From positions 231,501 through 295,500 of the forward strand of contig VWZP01002584.1 of assembly GCA_013396995.1 (NCBI GenBank): DNA of 64,000 bases, in the 5' to 3' direction. Of the stretch, positions 11,820 to 22,659 are shown one piece after another (the stretch's first letter is position 1; every line of letters begins with the position of its first letter). The position numbers and the translations under genes are program-made. Origin of the DNA: Dicaeum eximium. Lineage: Eukaryota; Chordata; Aves; Passeriformes; Dicaeidae. Under the pieces are notes generated by a model. That model did no database searches. It saw only the letters and a program-made list of their open reading frames with translations, and was not told where the DNA came from.

Positions 11820-14328
11820 TAATAAACCCATGCTCAGAACAGGCTGATAAGAATGAAGTTAAATCCTTTGGGAGTACTTGGAGAACTACCAAAAGGCTTC
11901 AGGGAAACACTGATTTCAATTTGGACTCTGATGGAAATACCCAAAATTGGTGTTGGCTGGGCTGTGTGATGGGCTGACAGAAGCAGTTTTGGTGTGCAGA
12001 TGTGTTATGACATAATTCCTAGCAGTAGTAGCAATCAGCTCTGCACTCCACAGGGGCTGTACTGCTCCTGATTTGAAAACTTGCTCTATCATTCTGAGCC
12101 TGCCTGAAATCACAGGGGTCAGGATTTTTCATGAGAGTAACGTCAAGGACAGCTGAAGAAAAAAGGCAATGAAAAGGAAAAACTCTCTTTTGGTAAAGTG
12201 GGACATTCCTGAACTGTAAAACAAACCAAAGGATGAAATAGGAAGTTTAATATACAAAATATTGGATTTGGAAGGGAGACAATGCTAAATCAGGAAGCAG
12301 CACAACCAATTGGTATGTATTAAACATACTTAAGCATTTCATATTTGTGGTAAAAAAACTCATGATATCTTCTTTTGTCACAAGAAAAATAATTCTTCTT
12401 TTAAAAGGTAATATACAATCCCCTGCCAGAAGAAGACAAGAAATATTTGGAAAAAAAATAGTTGGATAGGTCAAATAAAGAGCGTAGAAAGATTCATTGC
12501 CTTTGAAAAGAAAATTGAGTTTTATTGTTAGTAGTATTATGAATCATCTGAAATGAGTGTGTCTGTGCAGTGTTTCTTTTCTGGACTTGTTTTCTTTCTT
12601 TTTTTCCCCTCACTCTACCTGTGACAAATTATCACACTAGTGGTGTGGTCTTGTTTTGTTTGTTTTACACTTGGTCTTGCTTTCTTTACTTTACCTTCAA
12701 ATTTTTCTTCCTTATCATCTAGTCTGCATAAAAAAAATTGGAGTTCAAACAGGATATGCATGATTAAGTGTAAGTTTATAAACCAGATAATTAATAGGCA
12801 CAATCACTCTATTTAACAAGATCCAACATTTAATACATCATATTCTTGTAATAACATATAATATGTGCATAGCAAAGGGTGGCATGTGGCTGTGTTCTCT
12901 GGTTGAACCATAACATGTATGCCCACATTTCCTGTAAATCAAGATGCACTATGATTAAATTACTTAACTTATCCTTAATCCAATAACTCAAACACTGACA
13001 AAATTGGTACCTCATTCTTGACTAAGTTGTAAATCAGATTCCACAAGCATGAGAAAGATTGCTATGGTTACGCAAGAAATTAATACTAGGATTCAGTTTT
13101 GTAAATTGAATTTTCTTTAGATAAAAACACAGTTTTTCATACTGCAAAATTTCACTGTCTTTGGCACTTTTCCACTATTTGACTGTAGGCTTTGAGTCTG
13201 CTAAAAGGTGGCTGTTGTGTTGCAGGGAAGACTGTAGAATGTAATGAATATATATTCAACTCAGCTGCCTAAAACTTCTTGAGTGCCTATAAATTTCACT
13301 AAATTCCACTTGTGCTTCAGCATCAGTGTGAAAGTACTGCCTTGTGAACCCTGACCCACATTTGGGAATACCTTTGCTGATTTTAGTGCCCTGTATTTGT
13401 CAGCTGTGTTTTTCTGATTTGGTTCAAGGATGGGTTTAGACATTGCACTTTTGTACACAGAGGTCCTCTTCTGTATCCAGTCATAGTTGAAAAAACACTA
13501 GAGGTTCAGGAAACCACTAGAACCACAAGACTAAAGCAGTGAAAGAAAATTTTAAAATTTAAAATGTACTGACACTGTGAGGCAACCATGAACAGCAGGT
13601 TTATTCTTTGTAATTTAGACACTTAAAGTCCATCTGTCTGGAGTTTGGATTGCACAACTGTCACACTAAAGGGCATTTTCCCAATTGCTGCTTTGCTCCA
13701 GCCACCCAGGGATTTCCAGTTAATTTTAAAGAGGAGTTAGTGTGGAAGTGCCAGTGGGAAGAATGCAGGGATGCTATTCTTTTCACCAGCACCAAATCAA
13801 AGACAATAGTTTCACTGTGGACTACTCATTGAGTTGTCTTAAATTTGCACAGAGCACAAATGCAGGCAGTCAGAAGCTTCTAAAACCTCTCAGTTATTCT
13901 TGGCCTCTCCTAGGAGTTATAAAATGTATTTTTGATTGTGGTAAGATGCTCCAGCATATATTTAAAAATCCCAAACCTGCAGGTCAATTACTGTCAGGAT
14001 GAATGTGTAGAATTACTAACTCAGTGTATGCACAGCCACAAAGGCTTCGCAGTTTTTGGGATGCTATCTTCTAGGAACGTCACTATGACAGAGCTCTGAA
14101 CTTGGTCTTGAAGGAATAGGTGTCATTTGAGCTGCTGGAGAATCCTTATTAGCTTCATAAAGCCTGCAAGAAAGAGTTAGGCAGGTCTAATTCCAGCTGA
14201 GAGAGGAGTCAACCACATATCCAATAGCTTATTAAAGAACAGTGTGAAACATAAGGGTTCTTTGAGGAACTTACCAAATTTTGTAGTTTATCTGTTACGT
14301 GGTAAGAGTAATGCTTTTTTTTATTTTC
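11820..14328. other. No gene seen
   Basis: About 2.5 kb of plain sequence. The pyrimidine-rich stretch at about 12570-12720 and several A/T runs are the only compositional features. Open frames (13742-14002 plus, 12247-12474 minus and others) are short, overlapping and unrecognised. Confidence 0.72.
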
Positions 14329-14348
14329 TTTTTTTTTTTTTTTTTTTT
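14329..14348. repeat. T20 homopolymer
   Basis: Twenty T on the plus strand, preceded by T-rich sequence from 14315. On the minus strand it forms an A-rich tract directly following the poly(A) signals of the next feature. Confidence 0.97.
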
Positions 14349-14760
14349 AAATTTGATTGTTTATTCAGTTTTTATTTCTGGGGTAAAGCAGCATCTCCTT
14401 TTTTTTATTATATTTTTTGAACTGCCATCCTGACCATTCTAAGATGGATTGCATTTCAGCAGCTTTGTATTAAAACACTTAATGCATGTATTTATTGAAA
14501 GAAATATGAAAATATCTGTGAATACTGTTTGGATGGAAAATTCAAGATGATAACCCTTTTTAACTATTCAAAAGGGCGTGAAAGAGCAAGAGAGATTTAA
14601 GAACTTCATTAATTGCTGTAGCGTGACGTTACAAGCCACCTGCACTTCAAAGAATTTACAGTGAAGCAGATGGATTGATGAATATGCCATCAAAGATTCT
14701 GAGAATGTTTGTTTTAAAAATAAACTGCTTTCTAAGTCATTGACAATCAAAGCACACAAT
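14349..14760 (-). other. Possible minus-strand 3' UTR or retrocopy end, with a conserved-looking core
   Basis: Read on the minus strand, two AATAAA signals (plus coordinates 14371-14376 and 14360-14365) lie 22 and 11 bases before the A-rich tract at 14329-14348, as in an mRNA 3' end. The sequence upstream, about 14580-14720, contains CpGs within a GCGTGACGTT segment, a CREB-like TGACGTTA, and homeobox-type ATTAATT, and looks more complex than its surroundings. A 63-codon frame here (14568-14759) is not recognised. It could be a true 3' UTR of a minus-strand gene, a retrocopy, a conserved non-coding element, or coincidence. Confidence 0.22.
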
Positions 14761-16015
14761 TTACAAAAATGTCACTGCTCTTTTTTTCTTGTATCCCACA
14801 TACTTTTGAAAGCATATCTTTCTCTTTGGGAGTGAGGTGCAGAGATGATGTATTTCCATATGGAATAGATTTGAAACAGTCTTTGTGTCATAAGATTTAT
14901 ATCTCTTGTGTGTAATGCATGTCTAATAACTGAGGGCAGGTCGGTGGTGTTTTAATTTGTCTGAGTGGGTCTGGGACTCATAGAGGTGCAGAATTATTCC
15001 TCTTGAGTAAACTGGCTAGACTGAGATAACAGGGTACAGTATGAGCATAGATAACAAAATAATTTACACTGACAATTTTACAAGAACCTTTGTTTGTGTT
15101 CTTTTTTCAACAGAAAGGATGCTAATCTCTGCCTCAGTAAGTGGCTTTATGATTAGTAAAGTCTTGCTCATCAAAGAACCCAGGAAACAGGAGTCTTGAA
15201 CCAAAGTAAATGTACTGCAGAGTTGTAGTTGACATCCTCAGTCCAATCATTCCAATAGCAAAAGTGTTGCTATTTGTATGTGGTGGGCAGATGTTATTGT
15301 TCAGCACTAAATATCAGGGACAACGCAAAGGAAAACTAGTAAAATGTTCACCCTCTTTTGAGTGCTCACATTGCCACATGGTCTGTTTCTTCTAGAACAG
15401 ATTGACTCATTAAAACTTCTTTCCATGGCTAAACATGGGTTATATCAGAAACTTGCTATTAAGTTACTTTTGGAGCCACTCTGAGTCTAAATTTGACTTT
15501 CGTCATCTCCATTTTCTAAAACCATTATAAACAGCAAAAATCTGCTAATTTTTAAATCTATTTTGGTATCAACTTATACTGCTTGCTAGATGAGCTCTTT
15601 TGAGGGAAAAACTGAGATGCACATTCTCAATTTAAAAAAAAAAATCTAATTCTGCAGCTTGATTAGATGTTGATTGCTTCACAGAGTTAGCTTTCCTTGC
15701 AGAGGGTGATTGAATATCTCAACTTCAGTTAAAAGAAAGCAGAAGTTTATTTCTTCAAATATCTGAATCTGAAAAATAGTAAAAATTATCAAAATCTATT
15801 AGAAAGAATAAAATGTTGAAAAGGAAATTAGGAAAACCTAATAAAATTTCTAACATATACTATAATATTTTCCGTGCAGATGCTTGGAACATTTTAAAAT
15901 GGATATCAATGGAAGAAAAAAACAGTGGAGAAGGGGCATAAAAGACCCAGCACTTAAATTTAAATCTTTATTAATATTTAGTGTGATATGCTTTAGGAAC
16001 ATCCATCAGTCTTCC
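14761..16015. other. No gene seen
   Basis: Unremarkable AT-leaning sequence with a short A11 run near 15630. No gene or repeat family is apparent. Confidence 0.75.
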
Positions 16016-16038
16016 TTTTTTTTTTTTTTTTTTTTTTT
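16016..16038. repeat. T23 homopolymer
   Basis: A pure run of 23 T, followed by GCCAGCAGG. It resembles a polypyrimidine tract and 3' splice acceptor on the plus strand, but no open exon that I recognise follows. On the minus strand it lacks a poly(A) signal. Confidence 0.97.
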
Positions 16039-18189
16039 GCCAGCAGGTAGTAGCATTCTCATATAGATCTCCACTTTGGGACAGAACATTCAGATGTAAA
16101 AGGATTGATGTGTCTGCAGATAACAGGGCAATTTAGTCTACAGTCTGAGTCACTTACTTGCTTTAGGAAGAAAGAGAAAAATGAAAGACAAAGATTCAAA
16201 GATGGGGAAAATGGAAATACAGCCGTGTTGTGTCAGATTTGAGTTCTCCAAAGTTTTAAATGTATGATTTCACTGTGTCCTTCCAAGTGGTTTCATTTGA
16301 CCTTCGCACATGGAACACTAAGCATAATAGACTAAATATTTACTCAAGTCTTCAGTGATGAGTATTTGAACAATGCTGCTTTTTTTTTTCTCCCCTCTTT
16401 CAATACAAAAGAATAAGAATACCAAAGAAGAAGAAACAGTAGGGTAAGTACTGGTAGTGTATATAAAAACCAGTGTAGGAAATGTCAAAGAAAACGTCCT
16501 TTTTTTTGTTTGTTTGTGATTTATTCATTGTTTTACATTTTATAGCTCTGTTTGAGTGGTGTGAGAGGAAAATGAAATAAGGAATAAAAACAAAATAGCT
16601 TAAAGACACCTTTAAAAGCAGAAATAAAGGAAGTTAGTTTCATTATGTTAACATTTGCTAAGCAAGGATTTGCACCCTCACAGAAAAAGAAAATGAAGCA
16701 TCTACAAATGAAAAAGACAGGAAACCATTTCTTTCATGAAATACAGAACTGTTTGTAGGAGGTCACTGTCCAGAGCAGTCCTTGTCCTGAGAACCTAGTG
16801 AGACTGTTGGTCTGTAGATTTACAGCAAAGGGTTTGTACCTGATGTTTAGCCCTGTTCTGGCCATGTCAACCTCTGACATAACTCCAATGTCATTCATTT
16901 TTTCTTGCATGAGCTACTCATCCTTTTAGAACACTAGGTGGAATGGTAACTGTAGTAAAATACTGCATTTCTACTTTAATGGGAAATATCTGCTGTTTTA
17001 CAACTCTCTTCCAGAAGCTACAGCCTCCCTTACAGTTCTTCCTCCTTTTTCTTAAGAACATGAAGGTAAAATAAGCTTTGTTGAGCTATTACTGTCTTTG
17101 CTCTTTCTTTATGTGAAAAATGATAGAGATGTTATCACTGAGTATTTGGTTGTTTTTATAATGTGTAAAATTTGTCATCTGCATTTGGCTGTGTTTCATT
17201 ACTATTATTCAGTGTAGGTCAAAGTAGGTTTTAAGGTTTTGTGTGTGTTTTTAAATACCTGAGCTGCAAAGAATTTGGTGAAATGAACATCTCTACATAG
17301 GATAGCACTTTTATTATCCCTTCATTCTTAGTACCTGAAATAATAATGCACATTCAAGCGTGCCTTTATGCAGTTGCAGAAAAGCTGAGATTCTAAACAC
17401 CAACAAAATCCCATTGTGATGCAGATGTGATTGGAAAAGTTGGAAGGCACAGAATACAGGGTGTGGGGGTGGAAAAGTGTGTTATTCTCCTCTTCAGAAA
17501 GAGGGATTTGCAGTCTTTCAGAGAGCAGCTTGCCCAGATTTCACTATCCTGTCAGTACTTTGGAGTGTCATCCTAAAAGATGACTGCAGGTCAGATGTGG
17601 TAACTGAGTGCTTTGATGTCTCTCTCCATCCTTTGCACATCTTAATCCATTTTCCTCCTCAGATCACCTCAGACTGTGATGTTATACAGCAGAATTTATA
17701 TTCACTGTTTAGAAGAGTCTGGGTGATATCATAAATGTAATGGAATCTGCTTAAGCAATGTCTGATCTTTTCATTTGGCATTTATTTCAAAGGCTTGCTT
17801 GCAAGAATGCTACATTTTGAGGAAAGATATTGTCATCTCAGCAGTTGATCAGAATGAGATTAAAAGCACTGTTGTTACTATTTTGGTGTTTGGTTACATT
17901 TTGTAACTAACCACTAGAGTCTGTTGAATTCAGTTGTGTTTCAGTGCTTAGAAAAAACTTTGGTTTGTTTTACCTACTTATTTTTTCCTTTCTAACACTG
18001 AGATCAAATATGTGGCTAAAAAACCTAGTCAAGCATGAAATTGTTTCTCAGTGTAGTGGGCAATGGTTCAAATGGCCAGAAAATCAGGAGAATTGCGAAA
18101 ATTTTTTTTCTTTCAAGCGATGCTCAGAAACGTAAGAGCACTAAATATTAAGGATATCACATACAAATATATGTGTTAAACTATTAATG
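16039..18189. other. No gene seen
   Basis: About 2.1 kb of plain sequence. A plus-strand frame of 85 codons at 17477-17734 has no recognisable domain. Confidence 0.75.
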
Positions 18190-18440
18190 TTAATAAACAC
18201 TGTCTAATTGGGGCCCATGTGTAGCTTTGGCAATACCTGTAGTCACAGCCACAAGTGCAAGAACTGGTGTAGATCTTGCACCTTATGGCAACTGCCACTG
18301 ACAAGCAATTAGAGTCCATTATGACTGTGCTTATGCTGTACTAATTAACATTCTGTTGTGCTGTTTTCCTTGTTTGACCGTGTGACAGCCACAGGCCCGA
18401 TGGCCTCGGTGGATAATCAGTTGAGGAATTGCTAGCTGCT
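18190..18440. promoter_or_regulatory. Candidate conserved non-coding block
   Basis: This 250-base block has a more balanced composition than its flanks and includes a CpG-bearing core around 18376-18415 (GACCGTGTGACAGCC, then CCCGATGGCCTCGG). Homeobox-type TAATTAA occurs at about 18340. These are soft signs of constraint. I cannot test conservation here, and I see no open frame that would make it an exon. Confidence 0.2.
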
Positions 18441-20436
18441 GTAGAATGTGTACAAAATGCATTTGAAGTGGATGTGATCCTCTCTTCCTGCGCTCAGGAT
18501 AAGCAGGACAAGGCTTTGTCAGGAGCTCCTGGAAAAGAACAGCAGTACATGCACGGGAGGGCTAAGAGAATAATCTTGAACTTGTTCACCCCCATAACAA
18601 TTTGTTGCATTTCTATCTACAAAGGCAAGTTATAATGCTCAGACTGAATCCTGTGTATGTGATTCCATAAATGATTAGGGTTGTTTAAGGTCTGGTGAGC
18701 TAAGCAAGCTTTCCTAGTCATAGACTCTCTGATCTCTTCAGACTACAAGAAAAGTGCTGGTAAACTAAATGCTTTGTCTTGAGTCAAAAAGAAACTGATT
18801 TTCCTGTTTTGGAACTTGTTACATCCAGTTTTGTATTGGGACTTTGGGAGGCATAAAGTCCTCCCAAAGGACTGCAGTTCTTCTCTAATGAATCCTTGGT
18901 AACATAACACTTTTGCAGCTTGTAAAGGTCTGGAAGGAAGACGGTGTTAAAGGCTTGAGGGATGAAAATTAGATGAGTGAACAGAGCAGGTAGATGGACA
19001 GAATTTGAATAATTTATTCTCCAGTATTATGTTTCTATGCATTTAATAAGATAGAATTGTGTTTTGGTAAACATTTTACATTTTTTTTTTGTTTTTTTGC
19101 TGCCAAGAGTTTGATGGAATGACATGTTTGCTGTGGCCAGAGCCCAAGGAAGGGACAGGTGGTGTGACTCAGCCAGGGCACAGTCAGATGGTGGACAATT
19201 GTACCAATATCCAGGGGCAGAAGATCTCAGATGTGTGAAGCATTTCCCAGGCAGGGTTATGTGCTGCCTGTTGCTCATGACAGATAGTTTGCCAGGTTTA
19301 TGGCCAGTATCAAATTGAATACATTAGGTCTTGAAAACACATTTTCATTTGAATTCCTGCAAAGGCAAAAGATAATGCATGGTTCTGACAGCGAACAAAA
19401 GACCTGTTATATTAGGATCTTATTTGCCTCGTGTACTGCCTTTCTTCATTATTCATGTTTGCACTGGAGACAAATATGTCAAAGTGGAAGTTACCTGTCT
19501 TTATTTTACTTTTTGTTCAGTTACTAAGTGCCAGGTCTCTGGCAAAGGACAGTAGAATGAATAATGTATGAGAAACAACCAGAGGATGGGGATGTTATCC
19601 TTAGAAACACCTGTAGTGGGAAGGACTGTGGAGCACTCAAAGCACAGCATCTTTGCCGTATGAAACTCCAAGGAGTTTATTGTTTATTAGGGACGAGAAG
19701 AAACTCTTAAATGCATCTGCTCTCCTGGAAAAGTAATGGAGGAAGTGTAAAATGCAAGTGATGACCACTTTCTTTCTTCTTCCATCTTCTCTCTGACTTC
19801 CCTCCTTAAACTGCAAGTAGAGTTAGTTTGGAATATTCTGGCAGAACAGTTTTTCTTCAGGAGATTCCCTGAGGGATCTCTGCTGCACAGCTAGCTTGCA
19901 TATCAGAAGTTACCAGCTTCTGTGACTGGAAAAAAAGTGGAAGCATGGATGCCTGGAAGTCCTCGTGACAGTCACTACCAAGGCTCACAATTTGGAGCAG
20001 AGAGCTCATACATATTCCAAAATCCAAGCTGAGACTGGGGCACTCTGTATTTCTGGAGCCTTGATTTGATGTTTGGAGGCAGAGGGCAATGGCAATGCAT
20101 CCCGAGTCTTGGGCAGCAGAAACATCAGCAAGTTTCTTCTGGGAAAATGAAAATCTTCTGATTTAATGTTAGTAGGAGGTTAAGGTATCATAACTTCTAG
20201 AGAAAGAAGATGAGCTTTGCCTTGTGCCACGTGACTGTGCTGTGCTAGCTGTGTTACCTGATCTTGTGGTCCTCTCATGAGCCCTCAAGTGCTTTGAGAC
20301 ATGTCCTTTATGTTTTTCAATGACCTTTGCAGATTCTCCATATTTCCTGGGACAAATGAATCGAGGCAATGGCTGTAAGCTATTAGTTGTTTCCCTAACC
20401 TGAAAGTGACATTAACATCAACATCTAACCTAACTC
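18441..20436. other. No gene seen
   Basis: Plain sequence with short T runs near 19081-19100. Open frames on both strands at 19027-19318 overlap one another and are not recognisable. Confidence 0.75.
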
Positions 20437-20455
20437 TTTTTTTTTTTTTTTTTTT
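20437..20455. repeat. T19 homopolymer
   Basis: Nineteen T followed by CCCC on the plus strand. No AATAAA lies at the right distance on the minus strand, so a retrocopy tail is not supported. Confidence 0.97.
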
Positions 20456-20687
20456 CCCCTGGGAAACTGATATTAGGTGCTTTCTATGAGAAATTACCAA
20501 CTTCAGATAATTTGGGAATTCCACAAACTATTTGCAGAGGAAAAAAAAAATGAAATGATAAAACATGAAGTGTTTGAGGGAAAACAACACAGTGACAACT
20601 GAGAAAAGAGATTTAAAATAATTTAAAATAATTAAATGTATGGGTGCTGATAATTCAAGAATAGCCTGTGCACAGGAGGCAGCTGGA

Positions 20688-20882
20688 GAAGGAGAGAGTA
20701 AGCACAGTGAGACTGCAGGGTAGACAACAGAGATCAAGGTGAGGATAAGCAGAGGAAGAGAGAGCAGGGGGAAGAATGAAGAACATTAGAGAGCAAAATT
20801 TAAGGTAGGAGGGAATAAAAAGAGGGGGAAAATGATATGAAAAGGGAAGGGGGAGTATTGAGAAGAGAAGAATCAAGGAGAT
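20688..20882. repeat. Purine-rich (GA-rich) tract
   Basis: About 195 bases are dominated by A and G on the plus strand, with repeated words such as GAGAAGGAGAGAG, GAGGAAGAGAGAG and AAAGGGAAGGGGG and only scattered pyrimidines. Such tracts can adopt triplex structures. The overlapping minus-strand frames here (20528-20737, 20655-20876) are pyrimidine-coded artefacts rich in S, L, F and P. The 230 bases before it (20456-20687) show nothing. Confidence 0.8.
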
Positions 20883-22597
20883 AATACCAAGAAGCCAATT
20901 CCTTCTGTCTTCAGTGGGCAGTTAAAGCCTCTGGTTTTCTTGATCTGTGACTGCAGAGAGAGGAAGTTTCCCCAGCCTTTGGAGAAGTAGGATGCAGAGA
21001 CCAGAAGTGTGTGAGCTCTGGGAGGAGAGGGCTCAACAGAGCCCATGGGTGGCTACTAAGGACTTTTCTGCAGGAAGAGCTGTAGGAACTGACCTACAGT
21101 ATGAATTTTTCATTTTTAGAGAACTATCCTCTGCACAGCTGGTGATTGCACAGGATTTGGGATCCTGCTGGAGTTGGTTCAAGAGTATATGCAGTAGGCA
21201 TTGCTGCTTAGTAGTGGAGACAATACTTAACCAATGCTGTCTTTGCAATTGGGAATATTAATTTTGTGAGATTATTTGTCTAAAAGTGATGATGAATGTA
21301 ACAGGCATCATAGGATGCAGATGAGGGAAGTTTTCCTTGAAGGAAAAAGGTCATGCAATGAGTATCACTCATTGTGAGTGAAAAATGTTCTTGAAGTTAA
21401 AACTTTATCAGGACTGAAAGGAAGTCTCCCCTCAGTTCTGTTAGAGAACTGGTGTGGGCACCAGCTTGTTCCTATTTCCAAATAACAACAGACTGGAGCC
21501 ACATCTCGGCATTGAGCGGCTGCACTTATCAAAAACTGAAACTCCTTTCTGTGCTTGGAACACACTAATAATTTAAACTTGCTAGAGATTAGGCTAAATG
21601 GTGTTTTCAGAGTGTGTGTTTTGTTACTGTGTTTTATACCACTTAAAAAGGGATAGCTTCAGAAACGTCATTTTAGCTCTTAAAATACATTAAATATTTT
21701 GGGTGTCAGTGTGGATGGTCAAAAGCAATTATATATAGAAATTTGACTTTCATCATATCATAGAATATCCTGATATTGGTACATTCAAAAAACCACCAAA
21801 TGGTTGATGATCTGAAAGAAATTTTGTTTAGATATCAAAATGCTAAATCTGAAAGATATCACACACTATCTGCACTTGAGTGAAGCAGGAACATGTGTTT
21901 ACATCTTGCCCCATCTGAAGAAAACCTCATTTGAATTTAATGGAAATGCTATCTAGGTAGGTAGTGATATAACCATCTCACCTTCAGTGCATCTCAGATT
22001 TTACAGCAGTATATCTTACAAACTTGAGATGCCATTCAATATGGGACCTCAAGCTTAATTAAAAAAAAAAAGCCTTGCCAGTTCACAGCACAGAACAGTT
22101 AATAAATGTATGAAGTGGTCAGCTGTGTAAGGTAGTTGGGTCACTGCCAATAAAACATTTAGGTAAATCTGCTTTAAGCTCCTTTGATAATTCAAGTATA
22201 GATGTATTCATTAAATGAGGTTTTATAATACAGTTTGGTCTTCCTTATGATACAATATTTGTCCAGGTGAATGACTGCTGAAAGAAGGGGAAAAATATTC
22301 CCTCCCACTCCTTCCTTGTCCCAGTTTAAATAACGTTTCTCCAGTTAGCCCCATAAATTGTGTACCTCATTAAGCACAGGAACCAACAATGCACATATGC
22401 CACTAGTGTCCACTTTCCTTCAGAGATTTAGAGTGATGAAAAGATAAAAGGTCTGCCTACCAGATGGAGCTTGTCAGATTAGCAATTGGAGCACTGTAGA
22501 GAGCACTGTCATGTTGGTTTTTTCTTTTCCTTTCCTTTTTTTTTTTCTTGAGACACAAAGCAATCCCTTTATAACACATGTGCATATTTTATGGGGC
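20883..22597. other. No gene seen
   Basis: Plain sequence. A plus-strand frame of 104 codons at 20947-21261 is overlapped by an equally open minus-strand frame, suggesting merely low stop density. A CR1-like word at 21754-21773 is too short to annotate. Confidence 0.72.
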
Positions 22598-22659
22598 TTT
22601 TTTTTTTTTTTTTTTTTTTTTAATCTTNNNNNNNNNNNTTTTTTTTTTTTTTTTTTTTT
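22598..22659. repeat. Poly(T) tract with 11-base assembly gap
   Basis: T24 (22598-22621), the bases AATCTT, 11 N (22628-22638), then T21 (22639-22659). The gap lies in a homopolymer that sequencing could not cross, so the true length and content are unknown. The part after 22660 begins with purine-rich AGGAAGGGGAGGAAAAAAGGG. Confidence 0.95.

Noticed and set aside
16016..16060. Polypyrimidine tract plus CAG as a 3' splice acceptor
   Set aside because: No recognisable exon follows, and T tracts are common across the window.
18060..18075. tRNA B-box-like GGTTCAAAT
   Set aside because: No A box or cloverleaf pairing at the right distance.
21754..21785. Possible CR1 terminus (ATATCATAGAATATCCTGA)
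   Set aside because: Fewer than 25 bases resemble a CR1 3' end, and the following sequence does not continue as CR1.
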